From the NCBI RefSeq assembly GCF_009377185.1, contig NZ_VJZC01000019.1:1-49032 (forward strand): a stretch of 49,032 nucleotides of DNA. Reading direction: 5' to 3'. The position numbers and the translations under genes were made by a program. Source of the stretch: Streptomyces spongiae (lineage in GTDB: Bacteria; Actinomycetota; Actinomycetes; Streptomycetales; Streptomycetaceae). Position 1 is the first letter of the stretch, and every line of letters starts with the position of its first letter. The notes under the pieces were generated by a model, which searched no databases, was not told where the DNA came from, and was given only the letters and a program-made list of their open reading frames with translations. Shown piece by piece: positions 1-6,796 of the stretch.

Positions 1-378
1 CCGCCACCCCATCCACCGCCGCGCCCCGAGGAACGTGAGCTCCGCCTCCACCTCGCCCGGCAGCGTGCACAGCCGTATCCCGGTCTCCTGCCGCACGGCC
101 CGCAGCACCTCCGGACGGTTCGGCGCACTGCTCACCACGGCTGTGGCGAACGCCAACGGGTCCGCCGCCCCCCACCGTTCGGCCGTCCGGCCCGCCGCCG
201 CGACCGCCTCGCACAGCCGCTGCACGGACTCGTCGGGGATGCGGCCCCCGTGCGCCACGTGCTCGGAGAGTCTCAGCCGCCACTTCGCCGTGTGCACCGG
301 CAGCGGGACACCTCCCTCGGCGTCCGCCACCACGAGCCGGACGGTGTTCGATCCCACATCCACCACGCTGATACGCAT
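1..378 (-). CDS. Ppx/GppA-family phosphatase, N-terminal part (runs off the window)
   Basis: The minus frame starts with ATG at 378 and stays open to base 1, so only the first 126 residues are visible. It begins MRISVVDVGSNTVRLVVAD, the phosphate-1 motif of the actin-like ASKHA fold in exopolyphosphatase/pppGpp phosphatases (D-x-G-S-N-[ST]-x-R-L). A later GEVEAELTFLGARR segment matches the family's conserved G-x-E-E-A box, with the second glutamate position altered (EVEAE). The family hydrolyses polyphosphate or pppGpp in the cytoplasm. The gene is divergent from the GNAT gene. Family assignment is firm; substrate cannot be told from this fragment. Confidence 0.9.
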   Translation of the reverse strand, partial: MRISVVDVGSNTVRLVVADAEGGVPLPVHTAKWRLRLSEHVAHGGRIPDESVQRLCEAVAAAGRTAERWGAADPLAFATAVVSSAPNRPEVLRAVRQETGIRLCTLPGEVEAELTFLGARRWMGWR

Positions 379-534
379 GGCTGCGAAGTACCCGACAGCG
401 GTCACGGCACGCGTGTTCTGCGCACGGACACGCAGCACAACAGCGCATACGAGCCACGCACTCCCCGAGCACAGGACGCACGCCCCCGATCAGACGGCGC
501 ACACCCCCGATCATGAAGCGCAACCCTTGATGCA

Positions 535-546
535 TATGATGTGCAG
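535..546 (+). promoter_or_regulatory. -10 box for a leaderless GNAT transcript
   Basis: TATGAT at 535-540 is a strong -10 hexamer and is followed by exactly 6 nt before the in-frame GTG at 547. This is the spacing expected when transcription starts at the first base of the start codon. No convincing -35 or ribosome-binding site is visible. Confidence 0.45.
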
Positions 547-1140
547 GTGCAGGACTACACCATCAAGGAAGCGACACCCGACGACCTCGACACCGCCCGC
601 GCGGTGATGCTCGACACCGTCTACCGGGACTTCGGCACCGGCTACGTGCCCCGGTGGCACGGCGACATCATCGACCTCCACGGCGCGTACGTCGCTCCCG
701 CGCGCCACACCCTGCTGGTCGCCGCCGACGGGCGGGACGGAGAGGTCGTGGCCACCGCCGCACTCGACTCCAGGGGGCCGGCCCATCCGCCCAACCCCCG
801 CCGGGTGGCGGAGCGGTACCCGTCGGGTGAGACCGCACAACTGCGGCGCGTCTACGTACGCCCCGAGCACCGGCGGCGCGGCCTGGCCCGCCGACTGGTC
901 GCCGCCCTGCTGGATTTCGCGGCGGCGGACGGCGGTTACCGCTCCGTCTATCTGCACACCGACCCGGGCGTGACCGGCGCCGAGGCGTTCTGGCGGTCGA
1001 TGGGCGAGGTGGTGTGCGACGAACGGCAGGAGTCCGGACAGCAGGTCGTGCACTTCGAGATCTCCTCCTTCCGGTCCACCGCGCCGCATCGCGAAGCCGC
1101 CCCCCACGGCCTTCCGGCCGAGCTCCTGCGCTCGCTGTGA
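547..1140 (+). CDS. GNAT-family N-acetyltransferase
   Basis: A 197-residue cytoplasmic acetyltransferase of the GNAT fold, which moves an acetyl group from acetyl-CoA to an amine. Motif A is clear: LRRVYVRPEHRRRGLARRLV, with the R-R-x-G-x-A pyrophosphate-binding loop at about residues 110-116. A following FWRSMG segment matches the family's C-terminal tyrosine/phenylalanine region. I chose GTG 547 because it lies 6 nt after TATGAT; a GTG at 541 is also in frame but would abut that box. The next gene begins within about 15 nt, so the two may be cotranscribed. The substrate is unknown. Confidence 0.88.
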   Translation: MQDYTIKEATPDDLDTARAVMLDTVYRDFGTGYVPRWHGDIIDLHGAYVAPARHTLLVAADGRDGEVVATAALDSRGPAHPPNPRRVAERYPSGETAQLRRVYVRPEHRRRGLARRLVAALLDFAAADGGYRSVYLHTDPGVTGAEAFWRSMGEVVCDERQESGQQVVHFEISSFRSTAPHREAAPHGLPAELLRSL

Positions 1141-1151
1141 CGACCCTCCCC

Positions 1152-2675
1152 ATGACACCCATCCCCACGAGGACCATGCGCTCCGTCCCCCGGCGCCGGC
1201 TGCTGGCCGGCCTGCTACTCACGCCCGTACTGACCAGCTGCTTCGCGTCCGGCGGAGACACGTCCGGAGAGGACTCCGCGGACGGCTCCCGCCTCCGCGT
1301 CGCCCTCGCCTTCCCGCCCGCCGAGAACCTCTCCCCGTACGGCGCCGACGCCACCCTCCTCAGCCGGCTCGGTGTCACCGAGGGACTCACCGCGCTGGAC
1401 GCCAACGGATCGGCGGCCCCCGCGCTCGCCGAGTCGTGGACCCGCGAGAACGACCGGACCTGGCTGTTCACCCTGCGCGAGGCCACCTTCCAGGACGGCA
1501 CGGCCGTAACCCCGGCCGCCGTCGCCGCAGCCCTCACCCACGCGACCGAGGCGAAGCCCGTGACAGCGGCGCTCTCCGGCGTCGCCCTCAAGGCGGCCAA
1601 GGCGGACGGCAACCGGGTGCGCGTCACCACCGAGGACGCCGACCCCGCCCTGCCCCTGCGCCTGTCCAGCCCGGGCCTGGCGGTCCTCTCGCCCAAGGCC
1701 TACGGCAAGGAGCGCAACAAGCCCAACCCCGTCGGCACCGCCACCGGCCCCTTCGAGATCACCAAGGTCTCCGGCACCACCTCCGCCACCCTCGACCGGA
1801 ACGACGACTACTGGGGTGGCCGCGCCCAGGCCTCCGGCGTCGACGCCCGGTTCATATCCGACGGCACGGCCCGCACCAACGCCCTGCGCACCGGCCAGGT
1901 CGACATCGCCGAGGCGGTCCCCGTCTCCCAGGCGGCCGCGCTGGAGAAGGGCACCCGCCACGAGACGGCCACCACCCGCACCACCAGCCTCCTCCTCAAC
2001 ACCGACAAGGGCGCCTTCAAGGACCCGGCGCTCCGGTCCGCCGCCCGCGAGGCCGTCGACACCTCCGTGTTCGCGAAGGACGTGTACGAGGGGTACGCCG
2101 ACCCCGGCGTCGGCGTCTTCGGTCCCGCCGTCACCTGGGCCGCCGACAAGCGCGTCAAGCCCGCCGGGCGTGCCAAGGCCGCCGACGCGGACGGCACTTC
2201 GGTGACCGTGGCCACGTACAACAACCGGCCCGAACTGCCCGAGGTCGCCCAGGTGCTCCAACAGCAGCTGGAGAAGGCCGGGTTCAAGGTGAAGCTTGAG
2301 GTGCGCGAGTACTCGCGGCTCGAAAGCGACGCCCTGTCAGGGAAGTTCGACGCGTTCGTCGGCGCCCGCAACAGCCTCCTCGACACGGGTGACCCGGTGT
2401 CCATCCTCGCGAGCGACTACTCCTGCGACGGCTCCTACAACCTCGCGCTGCTCTGCGACAAGAAGGTCGACAAGGCCGTCACGGAGGCCGAGGCGCTGTC
2501 CGACAGCGCCAAGCGGCAGCAGGCGGCGATGGACGCGGAGGCAGCGATCCTCGGCACGGACGCCGTGGTGCCTCTGGTTCACCAGCAGATCATCACCGGC
2601 GTCGGCACCTCCGTGCAGGGAGTGATCTTCGACCCGTACGAGCGCACGCTCGTCGGCACGGGGACGCGACGCTGA
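1152..2675 (+). CDS. ABC transporter substrate-binding lipoprotein, peptide/nickel (SBP family 5) type
   Basis: About 507 residues. The N-terminus is a lipoprotein signal: basic RRR, hydrophobic LLAGLLLTPVLTSC, with lipobox cysteine at residue 30. The mature part has family 5 (NikA/DppA/OppA) landmarks: an early NLSPYG segment, LAESW, TWLFTLREATFQDGTAVT, GTATGPFEI and a C-terminal dipeptide-type lobe. It would bind a peptide, nickel chelate or metallophore outside the membrane and deliver it to the next gene's permease. ATG 1152 and ATG 1176 are both possible starts (also GTG 1137, overlapping the GNAT stop); none has a well-spaced Shine-Dalgarno site. Its stop overlaps the apparent CTG start of the permease. 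Confidence 0.88.
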   Translation: MTPIPTRTMRSVPRRRLLAGLLLTPVLTSCFASGGDTSGEDSADGSRLRVALAFPPAENLSPYGADATLLSRLGVTEGLTALDANGSAAPALAESWTRENDRTWLFTLREATFQDGTAVTPAAVAAALTHATEAKPVTAALSGVALKAAKADGNRVRVTTEDADPALPLRLSSPGLAVLSPKAYGKERNKPNPVGTATGPFEITKVSGTTSATLDRNDDYWGGRAQASGVDARFISDGTARTNALRTGQVDIAEAVPVSQAAALEKGTRHETATTRTTSLLLNTDKGAFKDPALRSAAREAVDTSVFAKDVYEGYADPGVGVFGPAVTWAADKRVKPAGRAKAADADGTSVTVATYNNRPELPEVAQVLQQQLEKAGFKVKLEVREYSRLESDALSGKFDAFVGARNSLLDTGDPVSILASDYSCDGSYNLALLCDKKVDKAVTEAEALSDSAKRQQAAMDAEAAILGTDAVVPLVHQQIITGVGTSVQGVIFDPYERTLVGTGTRR

Positions 2676-4450
2676 GCCGGATACTCTGGCGAGCCCTGCT
2701 CGCCGCCGCGCTCCTGTGCTGCATCGGCCTGCTGCCGTGGCTGTCACGCACCGACCCGGCGCTCACCGTCCTCAAGGCCCGCTCGGCCGAACGCACCCCG
2801 AGCCCTGAGGTACTCGCCGCCGTTCGGGAGCAACTGGGTCTGGACGCGGGCCCGTTGACACTGCTCGGCCGGTGGCTCGCCGGGCTGGCGCGCGGTGACG
2901 CGGGACGGTCGTGGATCTCCGGGGACGAGGTGGGCCCCGGAATCCTCCAGGGTCTGGGCATCTCGCTCCTGCTGATGGCCGTCGCGCTCATGGTCGCGGC
3001 AGTCACGGCGGCGGCGATCACATCGCGCACCCTGTGGCTGGGCTCGCGCCGCCGTCTCGACGAGCGCGGGGGAGGGGGCGGCGCGTCGGCGGTGCTGGCG
3101 GCGCTGCCCGAGTTCCTGACGGCGTCCGTACTGGCCGCCGTGGTCGGTGTGCAACTCGGCTGGCTGCCCGCCCTCGGCTGGTACGGGCCGCAATGGACGG
3201 TGCTGCCCGCTCTCGCTCTCGGTCTGCCCGCGGGCGCGTTGCTCGGCCGGATGCTCGACGACATGCTGCCCGGCGCCTTCGCCGAGCCCTGGGCGCTGGC
3301 CTCCGCCGCACGCGGTGTACCCGCCCGCTCGATCGCCCGGCAGGCGCTGCGCCGCTGTGTGCCCGGACTCCTGCCGAACATCGGCCTGTTCGTCGTCGGT
3401 CTCACCGGCGGTGCGGTCGCCGTGGAGCAGATCTTCGACATCCCCGGACTCGGCCGCACCACGCTCCAGGCCGCGATCGCCCAGGACCTGCCCGTCCTCC
3501 AGGCCGGAACGCTGGCCCTGGTCCTGCTGGCCGCGGCCGCCGGAGCCCTCGCCCGGCTCGCGGCCCGCCTCCTCATCGGCCCCGCCCTGCGCGACGGCGC
3601 CCTCCAGTCCCTGCACCGGCCCACACCGCCCGCTCCGAGGGCCACCCCACTGCTGTACGGAGCCGTCCTCCTCGGCGGCATCGCGACGGGCCTGACCCGT
3701 GACCCGCTGGCCCTGGACACCGGTGCCAAGCTCCAATCCCCTTCCTGGACACACCCGTTCGGCACCGACGCGCTCGGCCGCGACGTCCTCGCCCGCATCG
3801 GCCACGGAGCGTTCGGCACGCTCACCCTCGCGGTGGCGATCAGCGCGGCCGCCCTGCTCACCGGTGTTGCCCTCGGTCTGCTGCCCCGGCTGTCGGGTCC
3901 GCTCGTGGACACCGTCAACGCCGTACCGCCCGTCCTCGCGGGCCTGTTGACAGCCGGAGTCGCCGGAAGCGGCGCGGCGACACCCGCCCTCGCGGTCGCC
4001 GTGGTCGCCTGGGCCCCGCTCGCCGCGCACACCACCGCCCTGCTGGAACAGGAGCGGGCCACCACGCATGTGGCGGCCACGAAGGGACTCGGCGCGGACC
4101 GGTGGTATCTGCTCCGCCACGAGTTGCTGCCCGCCGTCCTTCCCCCGGTCACCCGCCACGCCCTGCTCCGCCTGCCCGCCGTGGCCCTCGCCCTCACGGC
4201 CCTCGGCTTCCTCGGCATCGGCACCCAGCCGCCCGACCCCGAGTGGGGCCTCCTCCTCGCCGAGAACCAGCCGTACGTCGAGCGCGCCCCCTGGGCGGTC
4301 CTCGCGCCCGCGGCCGCCCTCGCCCTTCTCGGTGTCCTGGCCGTCAAGTCGGCGGGCGGAGTACGTCTGCCGCACCGGCTCGCCGCCGTGACGGTACGAC
4401 AGCAGAAGCACGCCACAGCCGGAGCGACCACCGTCGGGAAACCCGGATGA
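2672..4450 (+). CDS. Fused DppB-DppC-type ABC permease, apparent CTG start
   Basis: About 592 residues in which both membrane subunits of a peptide/nickel-type ABC importer are joined. The N-terminal half shows the DppB pattern: first membrane helix, then an EVLAAVREQLGLDAGPL-like periplasmic segment, and an EAA-type loop near AEPWALASAARGVPARSIARQ. The C-terminal half has the DppC hallmark HPFGTDALGRDVLARI and a second EAA loop (HVAATKGLGADRWYLLRHE). Family-like coding extends back to CTG 2672, which overlaps the previous stop as CTGA and sits 7 nt after GGGGA. There is no in-frame ATG, GTG or TTG between 2621 and the TTG at 2855, and that TTG would remove the first helix. The stop overlaps the next start (ATGA). 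No ATPase gene is present. Confidence 0.85.
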   Translation: MSRILWRALLAAALLCCIGLLPWLSRTDPALTVLKARSAERTPSPEVLAAVREQLGLDAGPLTLLGRWLAGLARGDAGRSWISGDEVGPGILQGLGISLLLMAVALMVAAVTAAAITSRTLWLGSRRRLDERGGGGGASAVLAALPEFLTASVLAAVVGVQLGWLPALGWYGPQWTVLPALALGLPAGALLGRMLDDMLPGAFAEPWALASAARGVPARSIARQALRRCVPGLLPNIGLFVVGLTGGAVAVEQIFDIPGLGRTTLQAAIAQDLPVLQAGTLALVLLAAAAGALARLAARLLIGPALRDGALQSLHRPTPPAPRATPLLYGAVLLGGIATGLTRDPLALDTGAKLQSPSWTHPFGTDALGRDVLARIGHGAFGTLTLAVAISAAALLTGVALGLLPRLSGPLVDTVNAVPPVLAGLLTAGVAGSGAATPALAVAVVAWAPLAAHTTALLEQERATTHVAATKGLGADRWYLLRHELLPAVLPPVTRHALLRLPAVALALTALGFLGIGTQPPDPEWGLLLAENQPYVERAPWAVLAPAAALALLGVLAVKSAGGVRLPHRLAAVTVRQQKHATAGATTVGKPG

Positions 4451-5679
4451 CCGAGCAACTCACGAAGGCCACCGGGCGCCGCCCCCGCACCTGGACGCGG
4501 CTGAACCCCCTGCTACGACTGCTGATCCTCACCCAACTCGCCTTCAACGTCGGCTTCTACGCCGTGCTGCCCTTCCTGGCCGAGCACCTCGGCACCGCGA
4601 TCGGCCTGGCGGGCTGGATGGTCGGCTTCGTCCTAGGTCTGCGTACCTTCAGCCAGCAGGGACTGTTCGTCGTGGGCGGCGCGCTGGCCGACCGGTACGG
4701 CGTACGGCCCGTCGTGCTCGCGGGCTGTGTGCTGCGGATCGCCGGGTTCGCGTGGCTCGGGTACGCGGGGGAGTCCTGGGCGGTCATCGGCGCGGTCCTG
4801 CTGATCGGCTTCGCAGCCGCGTTGTTCTCCCCGGCCGTCGAGTCCGAGGTGGCCCGGCAGGCGGTGGCCTGGGAGGAGGAGGGCGGCGGCTCCCGGACGA
4901 ACGTGCTGGCCCTGTTCACGGTGGCGGGCCAGGCCGGGGCCTTCGTCGGGCCCCTCCTCGGCGCACTGCTGCTGGAGGTGGACTTCCGCACGGTGTGCCT
5001 CGCGGGCGCCGGGGTCTTCGTCCTCGTCCTCGCCGGACACTTCTGGCTCCTCCCGCAGCACATACCTGGCCGGGTGCGCGTGCGGGCGAAGGGCGGCCTG
5101 CGCTCGCTCACCCGCAACGGCCGCTTCCTGGCGCTGTGCTGCGCGTACGGGGCCTATCTGCTGGCATACAACCAGCTGTATCTGATCCTCCCCGACGAGG
5201 TGGAGCGCGCGACGGGTTCGCAGGCGCCTCTGTCGTGGCTGTTCGCGCTGTCGTCACTGCTCGTGGTGACCGCCCAGCTGCCGGTCACCCGCTGGGCCGG
5301 GAACCGCCTCGACCTGCGGCGCTCCATGGGGGCGGGGCTGCTGCTGATCGCGGCCGGCTTCGCGGTCGTCGCGGTGGCGCGCCCGGCCTCCTGGACGGGG
5401 ACGGCGGGCCTGCTGCCCGCGGCGGGGTTCGTCGTGCTGCTCACCCTCGGCCAGATGCTGGTCGCACCCGCGGCCCGCGCCTGGGTACCGGACCTGGCGG
5501 AGGACGGACGCCTGGGGCTGTACACGGGCGCGATGTCGTCGGTGTCGGGACTGATCGTCCTGGTCGGCAGCTCGGCCACAGGCTCCCTGCTCGACACCAC
5601 CCTCCCGCCCGCTGTGCCGTGGCTCATCCTCGCCGCGATCCCGGTCGCGTCCGTGGCGCTCCTGCCGCGTCGCGGGTAG
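4447..5679 (+). CDS. MFS transporter (MdtH-like)
   Basis: A 410-residue major facilitator with about 12 hydrophobic segments. The loop after helix 2 holds MFS motif A as GGALADRYGVRPV. A cytoplasmic N-terminal tail of about 25 residues precedes helix 1 (LLILTQLAFNVGFYAVLPFL). Its ATG overlaps the permease stop by 4 nt, so translation is coupled and the product probably works with the binding protein and permease, for example exporting what that importer recovers. The direction is an inference from family resemblance to exporters; the substrate is not visible. Confidence 0.87.
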   Translation: MTEQLTKATGRRPRTWTRLNPLLRLLILTQLAFNVGFYAVLPFLAEHLGTAIGLAGWMVGFVLGLRTFSQQGLFVVGGALADRYGVRPVVLAGCVLRIAGFAWLGYAGESWAVIGAVLLIGFAAALFSPAVESEVARQAVAWEEEGGGSRTNVLALFTVAGQAGAFVGPLLGALLLEVDFRTVCLAGAGVFVLVLAGHFWLLPQHIPGRVRVRAKGGLRSLTRNGRFLALCCAYGAYLLAYNQLYLILPDEVERATGSQAPLSWLFALSSLLVVTAQLPVTRWAGNRLDLRRSMGAGLLLIAAGFAVVAVARPASWTGTAGLLPAAGFVVLLTLGQMLVAPAARAWVPDLAEDGRLGLYTGAMSSVSGLIVLVGSSATGSLLDTTLPPAVPWLILAAIPVASVALLPRRG

Positions 5680-5761
5680 CGGGGCCGGTGGCGGTACGCG
5701 TCGCCCGCGGCGTGTTCAGGCGGGGGCAGTAAGGGGTGCGTTGTGGTGCCGGGTGCGCGGC

Positions 5762-5838
5762 CGTGCTTTTAAGGGGCGCGGGGAACTGCGCGACCAGCCA
5801 CGACGAACCCGCAGTCGGTCGCCGCACCCCAACCCGGC
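5762..5838. repeat. Probable Streptomyces interspersed intergenic repeat
   Basis: The stretch around AGGGGCGCGGGGAACTGCGC followed by GACCAGCCACGACGAACCCG lies between the MFS stop and the ArsR promoter. GCGCGGGGAACTGCGCG can fold on itself. From memory, near-identical AGGGGCGCGGGGAACTGCGCGAC blocks recur between genes in many Streptomyces genomes; only this copy is in the window, so the repeat status is recall rather than direct observation. Confidence 0.45.
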
Positions 5839-5854
5839 AGACGAAACCCTGTAC

Positions 5855-5895
5855 ATTCCTTGACCGGAATATAACCACAGAGGCATACTGAACCC
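5855..5895 (+). promoter_or_regulatory. Promoter and likely ArsR operator
   Basis: TTGACC (5860-5865) and CATACT (5884-5889) are separated by 18 nt, and the ArsR ATG follows 6 nt after the -10, giving a leaderless transcript. An inverted repeat ATTCC-N6-GGAAT (5855-5870) brackets the -35 hexamer exactly, where a repressor would block RNA polymerase. The small locally AT-rich patch supports a promoter. Confidence 0.6.
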
Positions 5896-6237
5896 ATGCC
5901 CGACGGCTCACTCTGGACCGCCCTGGCGGACCCCCACCGGCGCAACATCATCGCGCTGCTGCTGGAGCGCCCCCGCCCCGTCGGCGAGATCGTGGAGGCG
6001 TGCGGCCTCAGCCAGCCGAGTACGTCGAAGCACCTCAAGGTGCTCCGGGAGGCGGGCCTCGTCCGCGTACACCAGCAAGCCCAGCGCCGCGTCTACGCCC
6101 TCGACTCCGCCCCCATCGCCGAACTAGACGCCTGGCTGGCCCCCTACCGCCAGCTGTGGAACGAGCGCCTCGACGCGCTCGGCCGGCGCCTCGACGCGAC
6201 ATCGGACGCGACCGATAGCGACACACCGAAGGACTGA
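5896..6237 (+). CDS. ArsR/SmtB-family winged-helix repressor
   Basis: 113 residues. The winged-helix DNA-binding domain fills the first 80: WTALADPHRRNIIALLLERP, then VGEIVEACGLSQPSTSKHLK (helix-turn-helix with recognition helix SQPSTSKHLKVL) and the wing VRVHQQAQRRVYALD. There is no cysteine metal site like CVC in the recognition helix, so it is probably not an arsenic sensor. It resembles the ArsR subgroup paired with AHSA1/SRPBCC proteins. It lies 6 nt upstream of such a gene and probably represses both through the ATTCC/GGAAT repeat. No ribosome-binding site precedes the ATG. Confidence 0.93.
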   Translation: MPDGSLWTALADPHRRNIIALLLERPRPVGEIVEACGLSQPSTSKHLKVLREAGLVRVHQQAQRRVYALDSAPIAELDAWLAPYRQLWNERLDALGRRLDATSDATDSDTPKD

Positions 6238-6243
6238 TCCACC

Positions 6244-6771
6244 ATGGCCGCAGAACTCACCGGCACCTACCTCACCCTCGACGACGGCCGCCCCGCCGTC
6301 CGCTTCAGCCGTACCTACGACCACCCCGTCGACCGCGTGTGGCAGTTCGTCACCGATCCCGACGAACTCGCCCACTGGTTCCCCTCCCGCGCCGAGATCG
6401 AACTGCGCCCCGGCGGCACCGTCACGTTCAGCGGCGACCCCCACATGGAGGACTCCACGGGCACGGTCCTCGCCGTCGACCCGCCCCGCCACCTCTCCTT
6501 CAACTGGGGCGGGGACGAACTGCACTTCGATCTGGAGGCGCTGGACGACAAGCGCACCCGCTTCACGCTGACCAACGTCCTGGAGGCCACGAACACGGCC
6601 GCACGCAACAGCGCCGGCTGGGAGGCGTGCCTGGCCGCCCTGGACGCGTGGGCCCGCGGCGAGGACATCGGGGGACCGCACGCCGGGGCCACCGCGCCCT
6701 GGCAGGAGACCTACCGCGGTTACGTCGACGCCGGGGTGCCGTCCGGTGCCCCCGTTCCAGGGCTGGAGTGA
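6244..6771 (+). CDS. SRPBCC (AHSA1/START-like) domain protein
   Basis: A 175-residue protein with one helix-grip hydrophobic-pocket domain. Typical AHSA1 features are visible: VRFSRTYDHPVDRVWQFVTD at the start, HWFPSRAEIELRPGGTVTF, and the closing GWEACLAALDAWARGED helix. Members bind small hydrophobic ligands or act as stress-linked chaperone cofactors. It is transcribed with the upstream ArsR gene, a common pairing in actinobacteria; the ligand is not known. Confidence 0.9.
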   Translation: MAAELTGTYLTLDDGRPAVRFSRTYDHPVDRVWQFVTDPDELAHWFPSRAEIELRPGGTVTFSGDPHMEDSTGTVLAVDPPRHLSFNWGGDELHFDLEALDDKRTRFTLTNVLEATNTAARNSAGWEACLAALDAWARGEDIGGPHAGATAPWQETYRGYVDAGVPSGAPVPGLE

Positions 6772-6796
6772 CCGCTCACCTCACGTGATCGGTCAC
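6768..6796. terminator. Short inverted repeat across two convergent stop codons
   Basis: GTGACCG (6768-6774) and CGGTCAC (6790-6796) form a 7-bp stem around a 15-nt loop containing the palindrome TCACGTGA. It covers the end of the SRPBCC gene and of the minus-strand ABC exporter, so it may end transcription both ways. There is no U-run. Confidence 0.35.

Noticed and set aside
478..515. Imperfect direct repeat (CCCCCGATCA twice)
   Set aside because: Two short copies only; no link to the Ppx or GNAT promoter could be shown.
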